A DNA stretch of 64,000 nt from Pseudohongiella sp. (GTDB lineage: Bacteria; Pseudomonadota; Gammaproteobacteria; Pseudomonadales; Pseudohongiellaceae): NCBI GenBank assembly GCA_030651695.1, contig JAUSCD010000012.1, positions 124,001-188,000 on the forward strand. Direction: 5' to 3'. Every line of letters begins with the position of its first letter. Positions within the stretch are counted from its first letter, which is position 1. The position numbers and the translations under genes are program-made. Shown piece after piece: positions 54,968-64,000 of this stretch. Below the pieces are notes generated by a model. That model worked only from the letters and a program-made list of their open reading frames with translations, did not search any database and was not told where the DNA came from.

Positions 54968-57900
54968 TCAGTGGCTCTTTGGCAGACGCGCGTGAAGTTC
55001 CTGAACCGTGTAAACATTCAGGTTGTCTCCGCACTTGAGCGCTTCGCACACGGCACTGGCTCCGGCCAGCGTGGTTGTGCAAAACACATCATGTCGCAGC
55101 GCCGTACGGCGAATGGCTGAAGAGTCCGCAATCGCCTGCTTGCCTTCAGTAGTATTCACGATCAGCTGAATTTCTTCGTTCTTGATCATGTCTACAACAT
55201 GCGGACGGCCTTCCAGAACCTTGTTGACACGCTTTACCGGCAGCCCTGCAGCTTCAATCACAGCAGCAGTGCCTTGAGTTGCCACAACACTGAAACCAAG
55301 TTCATGGAAGCTGCGGGCAATCTCTGCCACTTTGGGTTTGTCTGCTTCCCTTACGCTGATAAAAACCGTACCGCTGGTACTGATTTCTTCGCCGGCACCC
55401 AGTTGCGCCTTGGCAAAAGCTTCCGCGAAAGTTTCGCCAACACCCATAACCTCACCGGTGGACTTCATTTCCGGGCCAAGAATGGGATCTACACCAGGGA
55501 ACTTGTTAAAGGGGAACACGGCTTCTTTGACCGCAAACGTCTGAGGAATGATTTCTTTGGTAAAACCCTGCTGTTCCAGCGTAGTGCCCACCATACACCG
55601 GGCTGCAACTTTAGCCAGTGAGACACCAATACACTTGGACACAAACGGGACTGTACGCGACGCCCTCGGGTTCACTTCAATCACATAGAGCTCGCCGTCC
55701 TGGTAGGCCATTTGTGTATTCATCAAACCGACAACACCCAGCTCTTTTGCCATGCGCGATACCTGATCACGAATCTGGTCCTGCACTTCAGCCGGCAGAT
55801 TGTACGGAGGCAACGAACAGGCGGAGTCACCTGAATGCACACCTGCCTGCTCGATATGTTGCATGATGGCGCCAACGACCACTTGTTTGCCATCACTGAC
55901 CAGATCGATGTCGATTTCGATTGCAGCATTCAGGAAGTAATCCAGCAGCACAGGGCTGTCGTTCCCAACCTTCACTGCGGTGCGCATGTAGCGGTTGAGT
56001 TCTTCTTCGTTGTAAACAATCTCCATCGCGCGGCCACCCAACACATAAGAGGGGCGTACAACCAGCGGATATGAGATTTTTTCAGCTTCAGTGATGCATT
56101 GCTCGACGCTGCGCACGATACAGTTTGGCGGTTGCTTCAGACCCAGTTTCTGAATCAGCTTCTGGAAACGCTCACGATCTTCCGCCAGATCGATGGCATC
56201 AGGCGAGGTTCCGATTACCGGTACGCCGGCCTGCTCCAGTCGGGTTGCCAGGTTCAGTGGTGTCTGACCACCAAACTGCACAATCACGCCCACTGGCTTT
56301 TCAACCGCGATAATTTCCAGCACGTCTTCCAGCGTCACCGGCTCGAAATACAATCGGTCGGAGATGTTGTAATCGGTTGAAACAGTTTCCGGGTTGCAGT
56401 TGACCATGATGGTTTCGTAACCATCTTCACGCATCGCCAGCGCTGCATGCACACAACAGTAGTCAAATTCGATACCCTGACCAATACGGTTGGGGCCACC
56501 ACCGAGCACCATGATCTTCTTACGATCACTTGGTTTGGACTCACATTCGTCTTCGTAGCATGAGTACATATATGCCGTCGTGGAGGCGAACTCCGCCGCA
56601 CAGGTATCCACACGCTTGTACACCGGGCGTACGCCCAGTGACTGACGGTACTCACGAAGTTTTTTCTCCGGCACGTTCAACAAACTTGCCAGCCGGGCGT
56701 CAGCAAAACCTTTGCGCTTGAGTGCAAACATTGCCTGCTTGTCCAGACTCTGCAGTTCAGTACCCGCTATGCGCAGCTCGTCTTTGATAATGTCTTCAAT
56801 CTGTATCAGGAACCAGGGATCAACACCGGTTAATTCGGCCACCGTTGCGACTGACCAGCCCTGACGGAAAGCATCACCAATATAACGAATACGTTCACTG
56901 CCGGCATCCATCAATTCACCGCGCAGTTTATCCAGACTGTCACTTAATGCCGTGTCCAGTACCGGGTCAAATCCACTGATGCCCACCTCCAGGCCACGCA
57001 GTGCTTTCTGCAGTGACTCCTGGAAAGTCCGGCCGATGGCCATCACCTCACCCACAGACTTCATCTGCGTGGTGATACGGTCGCTGGCCTCAGGGAACTT
57101 TTCAAACGTGAAGCGTGGAATCTTGGTAACCACGTAGTCAATCGACGGTTCAAACGACGCAGGTGTTGCGCCACCGGTAATTTCGTTGCTGAGTTCATCC
57201 AGCGTAAAACCACAGGCGAGTTTTGCTGCAACGCGGGCAATAGGGAAGCCGGTTGCTTTGGATGCCAATGCCGACGAACGCGATACACGAGGGTTCATCT
57301 CAATCACAACAAGACGACCTGTCTTCGGGCACATACCAAACTGGACGTTGGAGCCACCGGTTTCAACACCAATTTCGCGCAATACTGCAATCGATGCATT
57401 GCGCAGAATCTGATATTCCTTATCCGTCAATGTCTGCGATGGCGCAACGGTGATGGAGTCACCGGTGTGTACACCCATGGCATCAAAGTTCTCAATGGTG
57501 CAGACAATAATGCAGTTGTCATTTTTATCGCGCACCACTTCGGTTTCGTATTCTTTCCAGCCAATCAGCGACTCATCAATGAGCAACTCTTTGGTTGGAG
57601 ACAGCTCCATACCGCGGGTACAGATCTCAACAAACTCTTCTTTGTTGTATGCCACACCACCACCGCTGCCACCCATGGTAAACGACGGACGAATGATGCA
57701 GGGAAATCCAACTTCGTCGAGCGCTGCAAACGCCTGCTCCATGTTGCGCGCAATACCGTGACGCGGGGTGGAAAGACCAATAGCCTTCATCGCGTTGTCG
57801 AACAGTTCGCGATTTTCCGCCTTGTCGATAGATTCGGCGCGCGCACCAATCATTTCAACATTGTATTTCGCCAGCACGCCATTGCGTTCGAGATCAAGCG

Positions 57901-58195
57901 CACAGTTTAATGCGGTCTGACCACCCATGGTTGGCAGAATGGCGTCAGGACGCTCTCTTTCAATGATCTTTTCAACAATCTGCCAGGTAATAGGTTCGAT
58001 ATAGGTTGCATCCGCCATCGATGGATCGGTCATGATGGTCGCGGGATTCGAGTTCACGAGGATTACGCGGTAACCCTCCTCTTTCAGGGCCTGACAAGCC
58101 TGCGCACCTGAATAGTCAAACTCACACGCCTGGCCGATCACAATCGGGCCAGCACCAATGATCAGAATACTTTTTATGTCTGTACGTTTAGGCAT
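54968..58195 (-). CDS. carB: Carbamoyl-phosphate synthase, large subunit
   Basis: 1075 residues, the usual length. Two ATP-grasp halves make carbamoyl phosphate from bicarbonate, ammonia and two ATP, for arginine and pyrimidine synthesis. N-half starts [31 protein letters not shown]-half has [26 protein letters not shown]-terminal MGS-like allosteric domain ([17 protein letters not shown]) follows. 39 bases after carA. Confidence 0.98.
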   Translation of the reverse strand: MPKRTDIKSILIIGAGPIVIGQACEFDYSGAQACQALKEEGYRVILVNSNPATIMTDPSMADATYIEPITWQIVEKIIERERPDAILPTMGGQTALNCALDLERNGVLAKYNVEMIGARAESIDKAENRELFDNAMKAIGLSTPRHGIARNMEQAFAALDEVGFPCIIRPSFTMGGSGGGVAYNKEEFVEICTRGMELSPTKELLIDESLIGWKEYETEVVRDKNDNCIIVCTIENFDAMGVHTGDSITVAPSQTLTDKEYQILRNASIAVLREIGVETGGSNVQFGMCPKTGRLVVIEMNPRVSRSSALASKATGFPIARVAAKLACGFTLDELSNEITGGATPASFEPSIDYVVTKIPRFTFEKFPEASDRITTQMKSVGEVMAIGRTFQESLQKALRGLEVGISGFDPVLDTALSDSLDKLRGELMDAGSERIRYIGDAFRQGWSVATVAELTGVDPWFLIQIEDIIKDELRIAGTELQSLDKQAMFALKRKGFADARLASLLNVPEKKLREYRQSLGVRPVYKRVDTCAAEFASTTAYMYSCYEDECESKPSDRKKIMVLGGGPNRIGQGIEFDYCCVHAALAMREDGYETIMVNCNPETVSTDYNISDRLYFEPVTLEDVLEIIAVEKPVGVIVQFGGQTPLNLATRLEQAGVPVIGTSPDAIDLAEDRERFQKLIQKLGLKQPPNCIVRSVEQCITEAEKISYPLVVRPSYVLGGRAMEIVYNEEELNRYMRTAVKVGNDSPVLLDYFLNAAIEIDIDLVSDGKQVVVGAIMQHIEQAGVHSGDSACSLPPYNLPAEVQDQIRDQVSRMAKELGVVGLMNTQMAYQDGELYVIEVNPRASRTVPFVSKCIGVSLAKVAARCMVGTTLEQQGFTKEIIPQTFAVKEAVFPFNKFPGVDPILGPEMKSTGEVMGVGETFAEAFAKAQLGAGEEISTSGTVFISVREADKPKVAEIARSFHELGFSVVATQGTAAVIEAAGLPVKRVNKVLEGRPHVVDMIKNEEIQLIVNTTEGKQAIADSSAIRRTALRHDVFCTTTLAGASAVCEALKCGDNLNVYTVQELHARLPKSH

Positions 58196-58234
58196 AACTC
58201 AACCGTGTCTCTGTATGGGTTTGCTGTGCGCTGT

Positions 58235-59380
58235 TCAGCGCGGAGCGCGCTTTTGCATCAGATCAACAAATTTATCAAACAAGGGGGCAATATCGTGTGG
58301 TCCCGGCGCTGCTTCAGGATGCCCCTGAAATGCAAAGGCCGGCTTGTCCGTCCGCTCAATACCTTGTAACGAGCCGTCAAACAACGAGCGATGGGTTGCC
58401 CGCAGGTTGGCTGGCAATGTGGCTTCATCCACTGCAAAGCCGTGGTTCTGGCTGGTAATCAACACAGTGTTGTCGTCGAGATTTTGTACCGGGTGGTTGG
58501 CACCATGGTGCCCCAGTCGCATCTTGATGGTTTGGGCGCCGCAGGCCAGCGCAAGCAGCTGACAACCCAGACAGATACCAAAAACAGGGATATCAGTATT
58601 CAGAATCTCTTTGATCGCGGTGATGGCGTAATCACAAGGCTCCGGATCACCGGGGCCGTTGGCCAGAAACACGCCGTCCGGTTTGAGCGCCAGCACGTCT
58701 GCAGCAGAGGTCTGTGCCGGTACAACCGTCACTCTGCAATTACGCTGCGCAATCATTCGCAGGATATTGCGCTTTACACCGTAATCGAAGGCTACGACAT
58801 GAAAAGGATTCTGGTGATTCATCACCGGATGACCTACTCCGTGCTGCCACACCCCTTCGTTCCATTCGTAGGATTCGGTTACCGACACTTCTTTGGCCAG
58901 ATCCATTCCCTTGAGACCCGGGAATGCGCGCGCCTGCTCAAGAGCATACTGCTCGCCTTTCTCAGCCAGCAGATCGCCGCTCAGAATACAGCCGTTTAGC
59001 GGACCTTTATCACGCAGATGGCGGGTGAGCTGACGGGTGTCGATGTCTGCAATTGACACCACGTTCTGCGCTTTGAGGAACTCGTCCAGTGACATTTCAC
59101 TGCGCCAGTTGCTGACCATCATGGACAGATTGCGTATCACCAGCCCTGCTGCCCATACCCTGTCGGACTCGTTATCTTCCGCTGTAATACCGGTATTGCC
59201 TATATGAGGATAAGTCAGAGTGACAATCTGGCGCGCGTAAGAAGGGTCGGTCAATATTTCCTGGTAACCAGTCATGGCCGTATTAAAAACGACCTCTCCA
59301 CTGGATAATCCCAGAGCTCCGATTGCCTTGCCTCTGAAGATGCTGCCATCTTCAAGGGCGAGAACTGCTGAATTATTCAA
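58235..59380 (-). CDS. carA: Carbamoyl-phosphate synthase, small subunit
   Basis: 381 residues. The class I glutaminase domain frees ammonia for CarB: Cys in [14 protein letters not shown], His and Glu in [13 protein letters not shown]. The N-terminal domain begins [18 protein letters not shown]. The start is TTG at 59380 with a strong GGGAGA site six bases upstream; E. coli carA also starts with UUG. A terminator lies just 27 bases before this start. Confidence 0.96.
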   Translation of the reverse strand: MNNSAVLALEDGSIFRGKAIGALGLSSGEVVFNTAMTGYQEILTDPSYARQIVTLTYPHIGNTGITAEDNESDRVWAAGLVIRNLSMMVSNWRSEMSLDEFLKAQNVVSIADIDTRQLTRHLRDKGPLNGCILSGDLLAEKGEQYALEQARAFPGLKGMDLAKEVSVTESYEWNEGVWQHGVGHPVMNHQNPFHVVAFDYGVKRNILRMIAQRNCRVTVVPAQTSAADVLALKPDGVFLANGPGDPEPCDYAITAIKEILNTDIPVFGICLGCQLLALACGAQTIKMRLGHHGANHPVQNLDDNTVLITSQNHGFAVDEATLPANLRATHRSLFDGSLQGIERTDKPAFAFQGHPEAAPGPHDIAPLFDKFVDLMQKRAPR

Positions 59381-59407
59381 TGTTTTCTCCCGGATAGACT
59401 ACAGGCG

Positions 59408-59446
59408 AAAAAAAGCGGAATGAAAGCCTGGTTTCATTCCGCTTTT
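59408..59446 (-). terminator. Terminator/attenuator just before carA
   Basis: On the minus strand AAAAGCGGAATGAAA-CCAGGC-TTTCATTCCGCTTTT is a perfect 15-bp stem followed by more T. It ends about 27 bases before the carA start. A promoter and a short reading frame lie upstream of it, so it may be a carAB attenuator; otherwise it ends the dapB transcript. Confidence 0.9.
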
Positions 59447-59483
59447 AAAAATGCTGTGTCGTTGTGTGCTCAGTGGTAATCAT
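59445..59483 (-). CDS. Candidate carA leader peptide
   Basis: A 12-codon frame (MITTEHTTTQHF, then TAA) between a promoter and the terminator. The stop codon's last two bases are the first two of the stem. A ribosome reaching the stop would cover the 5' arm of the stem. There is no ribosome site and, if the promoter is right, the 5' leader is very short. It may be fortuitous. Confidence 0.35.
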   Translation of the reverse strand: MITTEHTTTQHF

Positions 59484-59494
59484 ACTGAGGCGTA

Positions 59495-59524
59495 ATTGTA
59501 CGGGATTCAGCGCCAGAGTGTCTA
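59495..59524 (-). promoter_or_regulatory. Sigma70-type promoter for carAB
   Basis: On the minus strand: -35 TAGACA (59524-59519), 18-bp spacer, -10 TACAAT (59500-59495). It lies 20-50 bases past the dapB stop and about 115 bases before carA. Confidence 0.6.
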
Positions 59525-59544
59525 CGCCGAACTTGCCTCAATGC

Positions 59545-60402
<858 letters not shown>

Positions 60403-60414
60403 TCAAATGCCGGG

Positions 60415-60441
60415 AGTATAACGTGTATTCACCATGGTCAA
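60415..60441 (-). promoter_or_regulatory. Likely dapB promoter
   Basis: Minus strand -35 TTGACC and -10 TATACT, separated by 15 bp (short), 30-55 bases before the dapB start. Confidence 0.45.
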
Positions 60442-60497
60442 CAGCAAGCGACTTGGCTAAGCTAGGGACGATAATACAGGAGCAGCAGCGAAACAAA

Positions 60498-61094
60498 ATG
60501 AGTGAGACTCCGGTCATAGGCCGCAACAAGCCAGATAACAGTCGCAAACGGCGTTACGAAACGCTGGTGGACAGCTATTATCAGGACGTCTATCGCTATG
60601 CCTACTGGCTTGCGCGGAATCCAGCCGTGGCCGAGGATCTGGTGCAGGAGACCTTTCTGCGAGCCTGGCGCTCATTTGACAGCTTGCAAAGTGAGGGTGC
60701 AGCCAAAGCCTGGCTGTTTACCATCCTCAGGCGCGAGAATGCCAGGATGTATGAGCGCTACCGGCCTGACATGGTGGATATAGACGACGTGTCTATCGCC
60801 GAAGACGACCATAATGAGCCGGATCAACGCCAAAAGCTGTCGGAACTGCACGAAGCCATTATGAAACTGGAAAAAGAATACCGCGACCCGCTGATGCTGC
60901 AGATCGTTGGCGGATTCAGCGGGAAAGAAATTGCCGACATTCTCGATCTAAATAACAACACCGTGATGACACGACTGTTCAGAGCGAGAAGCAAACTCAG
61001 AGTTATGCTGGATCCAGACGCTGTCGGGCCGGACGCAGAAGTGGCAGCCGATGATGCATCAAACGAATCAACTGAACTGACAACGAGACCATAA
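60498..61094 (+). CDS. ECF-type RNA polymerase sigma factor
   Basis: About 198 residues. Region 2 (YYQDVYRYAYWLARNPAVAEDLVQETFLRAWRSFDSLQ) and region 4 (EKEYRDPLMLQIVGGFSGKEIADILDLNNNTVMTRLFRARSKLRVML) are intact, with an acidic linker. The C-terminal tail (AEVAADDASNESTELTTRP) is unconserved. Start at 60498 (MSETPVIG) rather than 60423, which overlaps the dapB promoter. The next gene probably encodes its partner. Confidence 0.92.
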   Translation: MSETPVIGRNKPDNSRKRRYETLVDSYYQDVYRYAYWLARNPAVAEDLVQETFLRAWRSFDSLQSEGAAKAWLFTILRRENARMYERYRPDMVDIDDVSIAEDDHNEPDQRQKLSELHEAIMKLEKEYRDPLMLQIVGGFSGKEIADILDLNNNTVMTRLFRARSKLRVMLDPDAVGPDAEVAADDASNESTELTTRP

Positions 61095-61179
61095 CAAGTG
61101 AAAAATGCCATATCAGCGTCAGCTACTGCCTGCTCAAATACCCATGCACAAGGACGCAGCCACTACGGGGCCTGCAATC

Positions 61180-61884
61180 ATGGATGATCTGGAATTCCAC
61201 ACCCGGGCTCACTGCAACCCCGACGATACGCAGCAGGATTTTCTTGATGCGCTGACGGGCAGAGCCGACCGCCAGCAATTGCTGGACGAAGTCAGGGTGC
61301 TGGATCAGCAACTGAAAGCGCTCAGTGCGTCCCTGACGGTGCCGCCGCAGCTGAAGCAGTCATTACTTAAAACTGCGCAACCTTCTGTGATAAAACGCAA
61401 TATTTTTGCGTTAGCCGCCAGTCTGGTGTTGGCCGTCGGATTTGCTGTCAGCACCATGCAATACAGCCCGAGCGCCGACGAGCTTGCTATGCACGATGCC
61501 ATGATCGAGCATCTGGTACATGAAGAACCCCGCTACATCGACGCGCAACCCATTCAGTGGAGTGAGGTCGAAGCCGTTTTGGCCTCTGCTGACATCAAAC
61601 TGCATTTGCCGGAAAACACGCTGATTGTGACGTTCGCCAATTTGTGCGGCCTCGGCAACAACCGGCGCGCGGTGCACCTTGTTGCCATGGGGGAGCACGG
61701 ACCAGTATCCATGCTGCTGATTCATTCGCCGCCCATTGGCGGCAACATGGAAGTTCGCGACAATCGCTTTAAAGGCCGCATCGTGCCGGCTTCTGCTGGC
61801 AATATGGCAGTTGTTGGCGAGAAAGACGAGAAACTTGATAAGTTCGAGCGTCTGATTTCCAACAGCGTGCAGTGGTCTATTTAG
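61180..61884 (+). CDS. DUF3379-type protein, likely sigma-factor partner
   Basis: About 234 residues. Cytoplasmic N-terminal half (MDDLEFHTRAHCNPDDTQQDFLDALTGRADR), one membrane helix (FALAASLVLAVGFAVSTMQY) and a C-terminal domain that would be periplasmic, with a single Cys in FANLCGLGNNRRAVHLV. This matches the DUF3379 family. Cotranscription with an ECF sigma gene suggests an anti-sigma role, but no zinc-binding HxxxCxxC is seen. Starts at 61147 and 61105 are also in frame; 61180 is favoured by GGGG nine bases upstream. Confidence 0.72.
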   Translation: MDDLEFHTRAHCNPDDTQQDFLDALTGRADRQQLLDEVRVLDQQLKALSASLTVPPQLKQSLLKTAQPSVIKRNIFALAASLVLAVGFAVSTMQYSPSADELAMHDAMIEHLVHEEPRYIDAQPIQWSEVEAVLASADIKLHLPENTLIVTFANLCGLGNNRRAVHLVAMGEHGPVSMLLIHSPPIGGNMEVRDNRFKGRIVPASAGNMAVVGEKDEKLDKFERLISNSVQWSI

Positions 61885-61908
61885 GGACCGGGGATTGCGG
61901 ATGCCGCG

Positions 61909-63699
61909 TCAGAACAACGCGGCGTCCATAGCCATCAGCACATCACTGCCAGCCCTGATTTCCTCTGCCAGCGATTTGTACCGCGGCATCATGCGGTCGA
62001 GGAAATAACAGCCGACATGAATTTTGGCCTGATAAAAATCCCTGTCCACATCTGAATTTTCGAGCGCCCTTGTCGCCACACTGACCATACGCGCCCACAT
62101 AAATCCGTACAGAATCAGCGTCATCAGATCAAGGTAAGGCACCGATGCGGCGCCGGTCTCATTAGGATTCTCTGCGCTTGCCGAGCGCACCAGCGCGGTG
62201 GTGTCCAGCAAAGTCAGCAGCGCTTTTTCCAGCACAGTAACAAATCCGGAAACTTTTCCGTCTTTTTCTGCAACTATAAAAGCTCTTATGTCTTCTACCA
62301 GCACATCCAGCAAACCTTCACGGTCCAGCACCACTTTGCGGCCCATCAGGTCCAGCGCCTGAATACCATTGGTGCCTTCGTAAATCTGGGCAATTCGCGC
62401 ATCGCGCACGTGCTGCTCCTGGCCCCATTCCCGCACATACCCGTGACCACCCAAAACCTGCTGACCCAGCACACAGGCTTCAAACCCCCTGTCTGTAAAG
62501 GCAGCCTTGGCAATAGGCGTCAACAGGGCTACCAACTTGGCAGCACGCGCCCGCACCTGTTCATCCGGGTGGAAGTAGACCATGTCCAGCTGGGTGCCTA
62601 CATACGCTGAAAGTGCGCGCGCAGCTTCGGTGTTGGCCCGCATGGTGAGCAACATACGTCGCACATCAGGGTGCACCAGAAGCGGATCCGCGGCCTTTTC
62701 CGGGGCAACCGGACCGGTAGCAGCACGCCCCTGAATTCGCTCACGCGCGTAAGCTGCAGCTGTCTGGTAAGACGCATCACCCAACCCCAGACCCTGTAAA
62801 CCGATAGTCAGACGTTCGTAGTTCATCATGGTGAACATACACGCCAGGCCTTTGTTGAGCTCTCCGACCAGATAACCGGTTGCGCCATCAAAATTCATCA
62901 CGCAGGTGGACGATCCCTTCATGCCCATTTTGTGTTCTATCGAACCACAACTCACGCCATTGCGAACGCCTGGCTCACCGTTGTTATCCGGCAGGAACTT
63001 GGGCACCAGAAACAATGAAATTCCACGCGGACCTGCCGGCGCATCTGGCAGCTTGGCCAACACAAGGTGAATAATGTTGTCTGTGAGATCATGCTCGCCA
63101 CCGGTGATAAATATCTTGCTCCCCGAAACGCGATAACTACCGTCCTCCTGTGCTACCGCTCTGGTGCGGATCATGCCCAGATCCGTGCCCGCATGCGCTT
63201 CAGTCAGGCACATCGTCGCGCTCCACACCCCGGAATAGAGTCTGGGCAGATACGCCTGTTTAAGCTCCTCACTGGCATGCCGCGCGATCGCCAGGGACGC
63301 TCCGGCACTCAGCACACCGTACAAAGCAAGAGAGCTATTAGCCGCCATGGTCATTTCTTCAAAACACACAGCCAGCGTTTTCGGCATGCCTTGTCCGCCA
63401 TAAGCCGGATCTCCCGCCAACCCTATCCAGCCACCTTGCGAAAATGTTTCGTAGGCCTGCTTGAATCCTGCAGGAGTAGTAACCACTCCCTGATCAAAGC
63501 GACAGCCTTCTTCATCGCCCTGCCTGTTCAGCGGCGCCAGTAATTGTTCGGCGACTTTGCCCGCTTCTTCCAGCACTGAGTCGATCAGATCTGCTGTGAC
63601 TTCGCTTGTACCCGGCATCTGCGCCAGCAAATGCTCAGCGCCCAGCACTTCGTGCAGGACAAATTTCATATCTCGAATAGGGGCTTTGTAATCAGACAC
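61909..63699 (-). CDS. Acyl-CoA dehydrogenase, DmdC-like long form
   Basis: A 596-residue FAD enzyme of the long acyl-CoA dehydrogenase group that carries an extra C-terminal domain. MSDYKAPIRDMKFVLHEVL is typical of this group. FAD contacts: MCLTEAHAGTDLG and KIFITGGEHD. The catalytic base Glu is in IYEGTNGIQALDLMGRK. Relatives include DmdC (methylmercaptopropionyl-CoA dehydrogenase) and general fatty acyl-CoA dehydrogenases; the substrate is undecided. The start is GTG 63699 with GGAG seven bases upstream. A perfect palindrome lies 50 bases upstream. Confidence 0.93.
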   Translation of the reverse strand: MSDYKAPIRDMKFVLHEVLGAEHLLAQMPGTSEVTADLIDSVLEEAGKVAEQLLAPLNRQGDEEGCRFDQGVVTTPAGFKQAYETFSQGGWIGLAGDPAYGGQGMPKTLAVCFEEMTMAANSSLALYGVLSAGASLAIARHASEELKQAYLPRLYSGVWSATMCLTEAHAGTDLGMIRTRAVAQEDGSYRVSGSKIFITGGEHDLTDNIIHLVLAKLPDAPAGPRGISLFLVPKFLPDNNGEPGVRNGVSCGSIEHKMGMKGSSTCVMNFDGATGYLVGELNKGLACMFTMMNYERLTIGLQGLGLGDASYQTAAAYARERIQGRAATGPVAPEKAADPLLVHPDVRRMLLTMRANTEAARALSAYVGTQLDMVYFHPDEQVRARAAKLVALLTPIAKAAFTDRGFEACVLGQQVLGGHGYVREWGQEQHVRDARIAQIYEGTNGIQALDLMGRKVVLDREGLLDVLVEDIRAFIVAEKDGKVSGFVTVLEKALLTLLDTTALVRSASAENPNETGAASVPYLDLMTLILYGFMWARMVSVATRALENSDVDRDFYQAKIHVGCYFLDRMMPRYKSLAEEIRAGSDVLMAMDAALF

Positions 63700-63748
63700 G
63701 GGGAACTCCGGAAAAACGCTAATGAAACACCTGTTAAATTAGCGCCAC

Positions 63749-63764
63749 TTGACGTTAACGTCAA
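63749..63764. promoter_or_regulatory. Operator palindrome upstream of the acyl-CoA dehydrogenase
   Basis: TTGACGTTAACGTCAA is a perfect 16-bp palindrome, and its right half is repeated (CGTCAA) just after. It sits between the bioD stop and the dehydrogenase start, 50 bases from the latter. From memory it resembles sites of MerR-type LiuR regulators of acyl-CoA catabolism; identity is unproven. Confidence 0.6.
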
Positions 63765-63766
63765 CG

Positions 63767-64000
63767 TCAACTATTTGCCCACAGGTGATCCATAACCAGG
63801 CAGGATACAAAGGATTCAGGCGCAGCGCCCGGCTGCCAGGGTAATTCACCCAGACACGGCGCGGGCAGAAGCTGCTTAAGGGTTTGGATGTTTTCTGCCG
63901 CAAGGGGCATATCCGCACTCAGATGGTTGGCAACCCAGCCAATCAGTCTGAGCCCGTCGGATTCAATCGCTTCAGCACTAAGCACGGCGTGATTGATACA
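63767..64000 (-). CDS. bioD: Dethiobiotin synthetase, C-terminal part
   Basis: The last 77 residues of BioD, which closes the ureido ring in biotin synthesis. The end reads CINHAVLSAEAIESDGLRLIGWVANHL, then PAPCLGELPW, matching the nucleotide/substrate region of the family. The gene runs off the right edge. It ends 67 bases upstream of the dehydrogenase gene, on the same strand. Confidence 0.9.
   Translation of the reverse strand, partial: CINHAVLSAEAIESDGLRLIGWVANHLSADMPLAAENIQTLKQLLPAPCLGELPWQPGAAPESFVSCLVMDHLWANS

Overview
The window is a stretch of a gammaproteobacterial chromosome. The best clue is a collinear housekeeping block on the minus strand: dapB-carA-carB-greA | yhbY | ftsH-folP-glmM-tpiA-secG-tRNA-Leu-tRNA-fMet-rimP-nusA-infB-rbfA-truB-rpsO-pnp (about 38.6-60.4 kb). 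This order is familiar from Pseudomonas and its relatives. Divergent fpr/finR-like genes, a PA2778/PA2779-type pair and a DmdC-like acyl-CoA dehydrogenase also fit an aquatic, aerobic, non-enteric gammaproteobacterium. I cannot name the genus. No phage, IS element, integrase or CRISPR array is visible.

Layout. 0-5.3 kb: end of a redoxin gene, ferredoxin-NADP reductase with its divergent LysR regulator, an exported glutathione S-transferase, and a packed minus-strand set (GNAT, 2OG-Fe(II) oxygenase-like protein, inositol-phosphatase-like protein) that continues a PQQ dehydrogenase gene. 5.3-16.5 kb: two PQQ dehydrogenases with cytochrome c domains at opposite ends, a large hybrid sensor kinase between them, and a TonB-dependent receptor. 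16.8-28.4 kb: SLC13-type permease, pirin with divergent LysR gene, carboxylesterase, outer-membrane phospholipase A, a PA2778/PA2779 pair, an MscS channel, an exported amidohydrolase and an FG-GAP-like lipoprotein. 28.6-38.5 kb: an orphan NarL-type histidine kinase, a phosphonate-type ABC transporter (phnC, phnD, two phnE) without C-P lyase genes, a small P-loop kinase, a YeeN-type YebC protein, a PhnA zinc-ribbon protein next to a periplasmic-sensor GGDEF/EAL protein, and a DTW-domain tRNA-modification enzyme whose 5' end lies in a seven-copy 15-bp tandem repeat. 38.6-60.4 kb: the translation, transcription and biosynthesis block. 60.5-64 kb: ECF sigma factor with a DUF3379-type partner, acyl-CoA dehydrogenase, and the end of bioD.

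The most interesting non-coding signals lie in the housekeeping block. Three genes (carA, greA, rimP) each have an intrinsic terminator within about 30-50 bases upstream of the coding start. For carA there is also a good upstream promoter and a 12-codon leader reading frame whose stop codon touches the terminator stem, which is the layout of an attenuator. Other points are an initiator tRNA with a U1-U72 mismatch, a missing rlmE between yhbY and ftsH, a possible hairpin over the ftsH start, and perfect operator-like palindromes upstream of the LysR and acyl-CoA dehydrogenase genes. I see no clear wholly new multi-gene system. The best candidate for one is the packed PQQ dehydrogenase-GNAT-oxygenase-phosphatase set.
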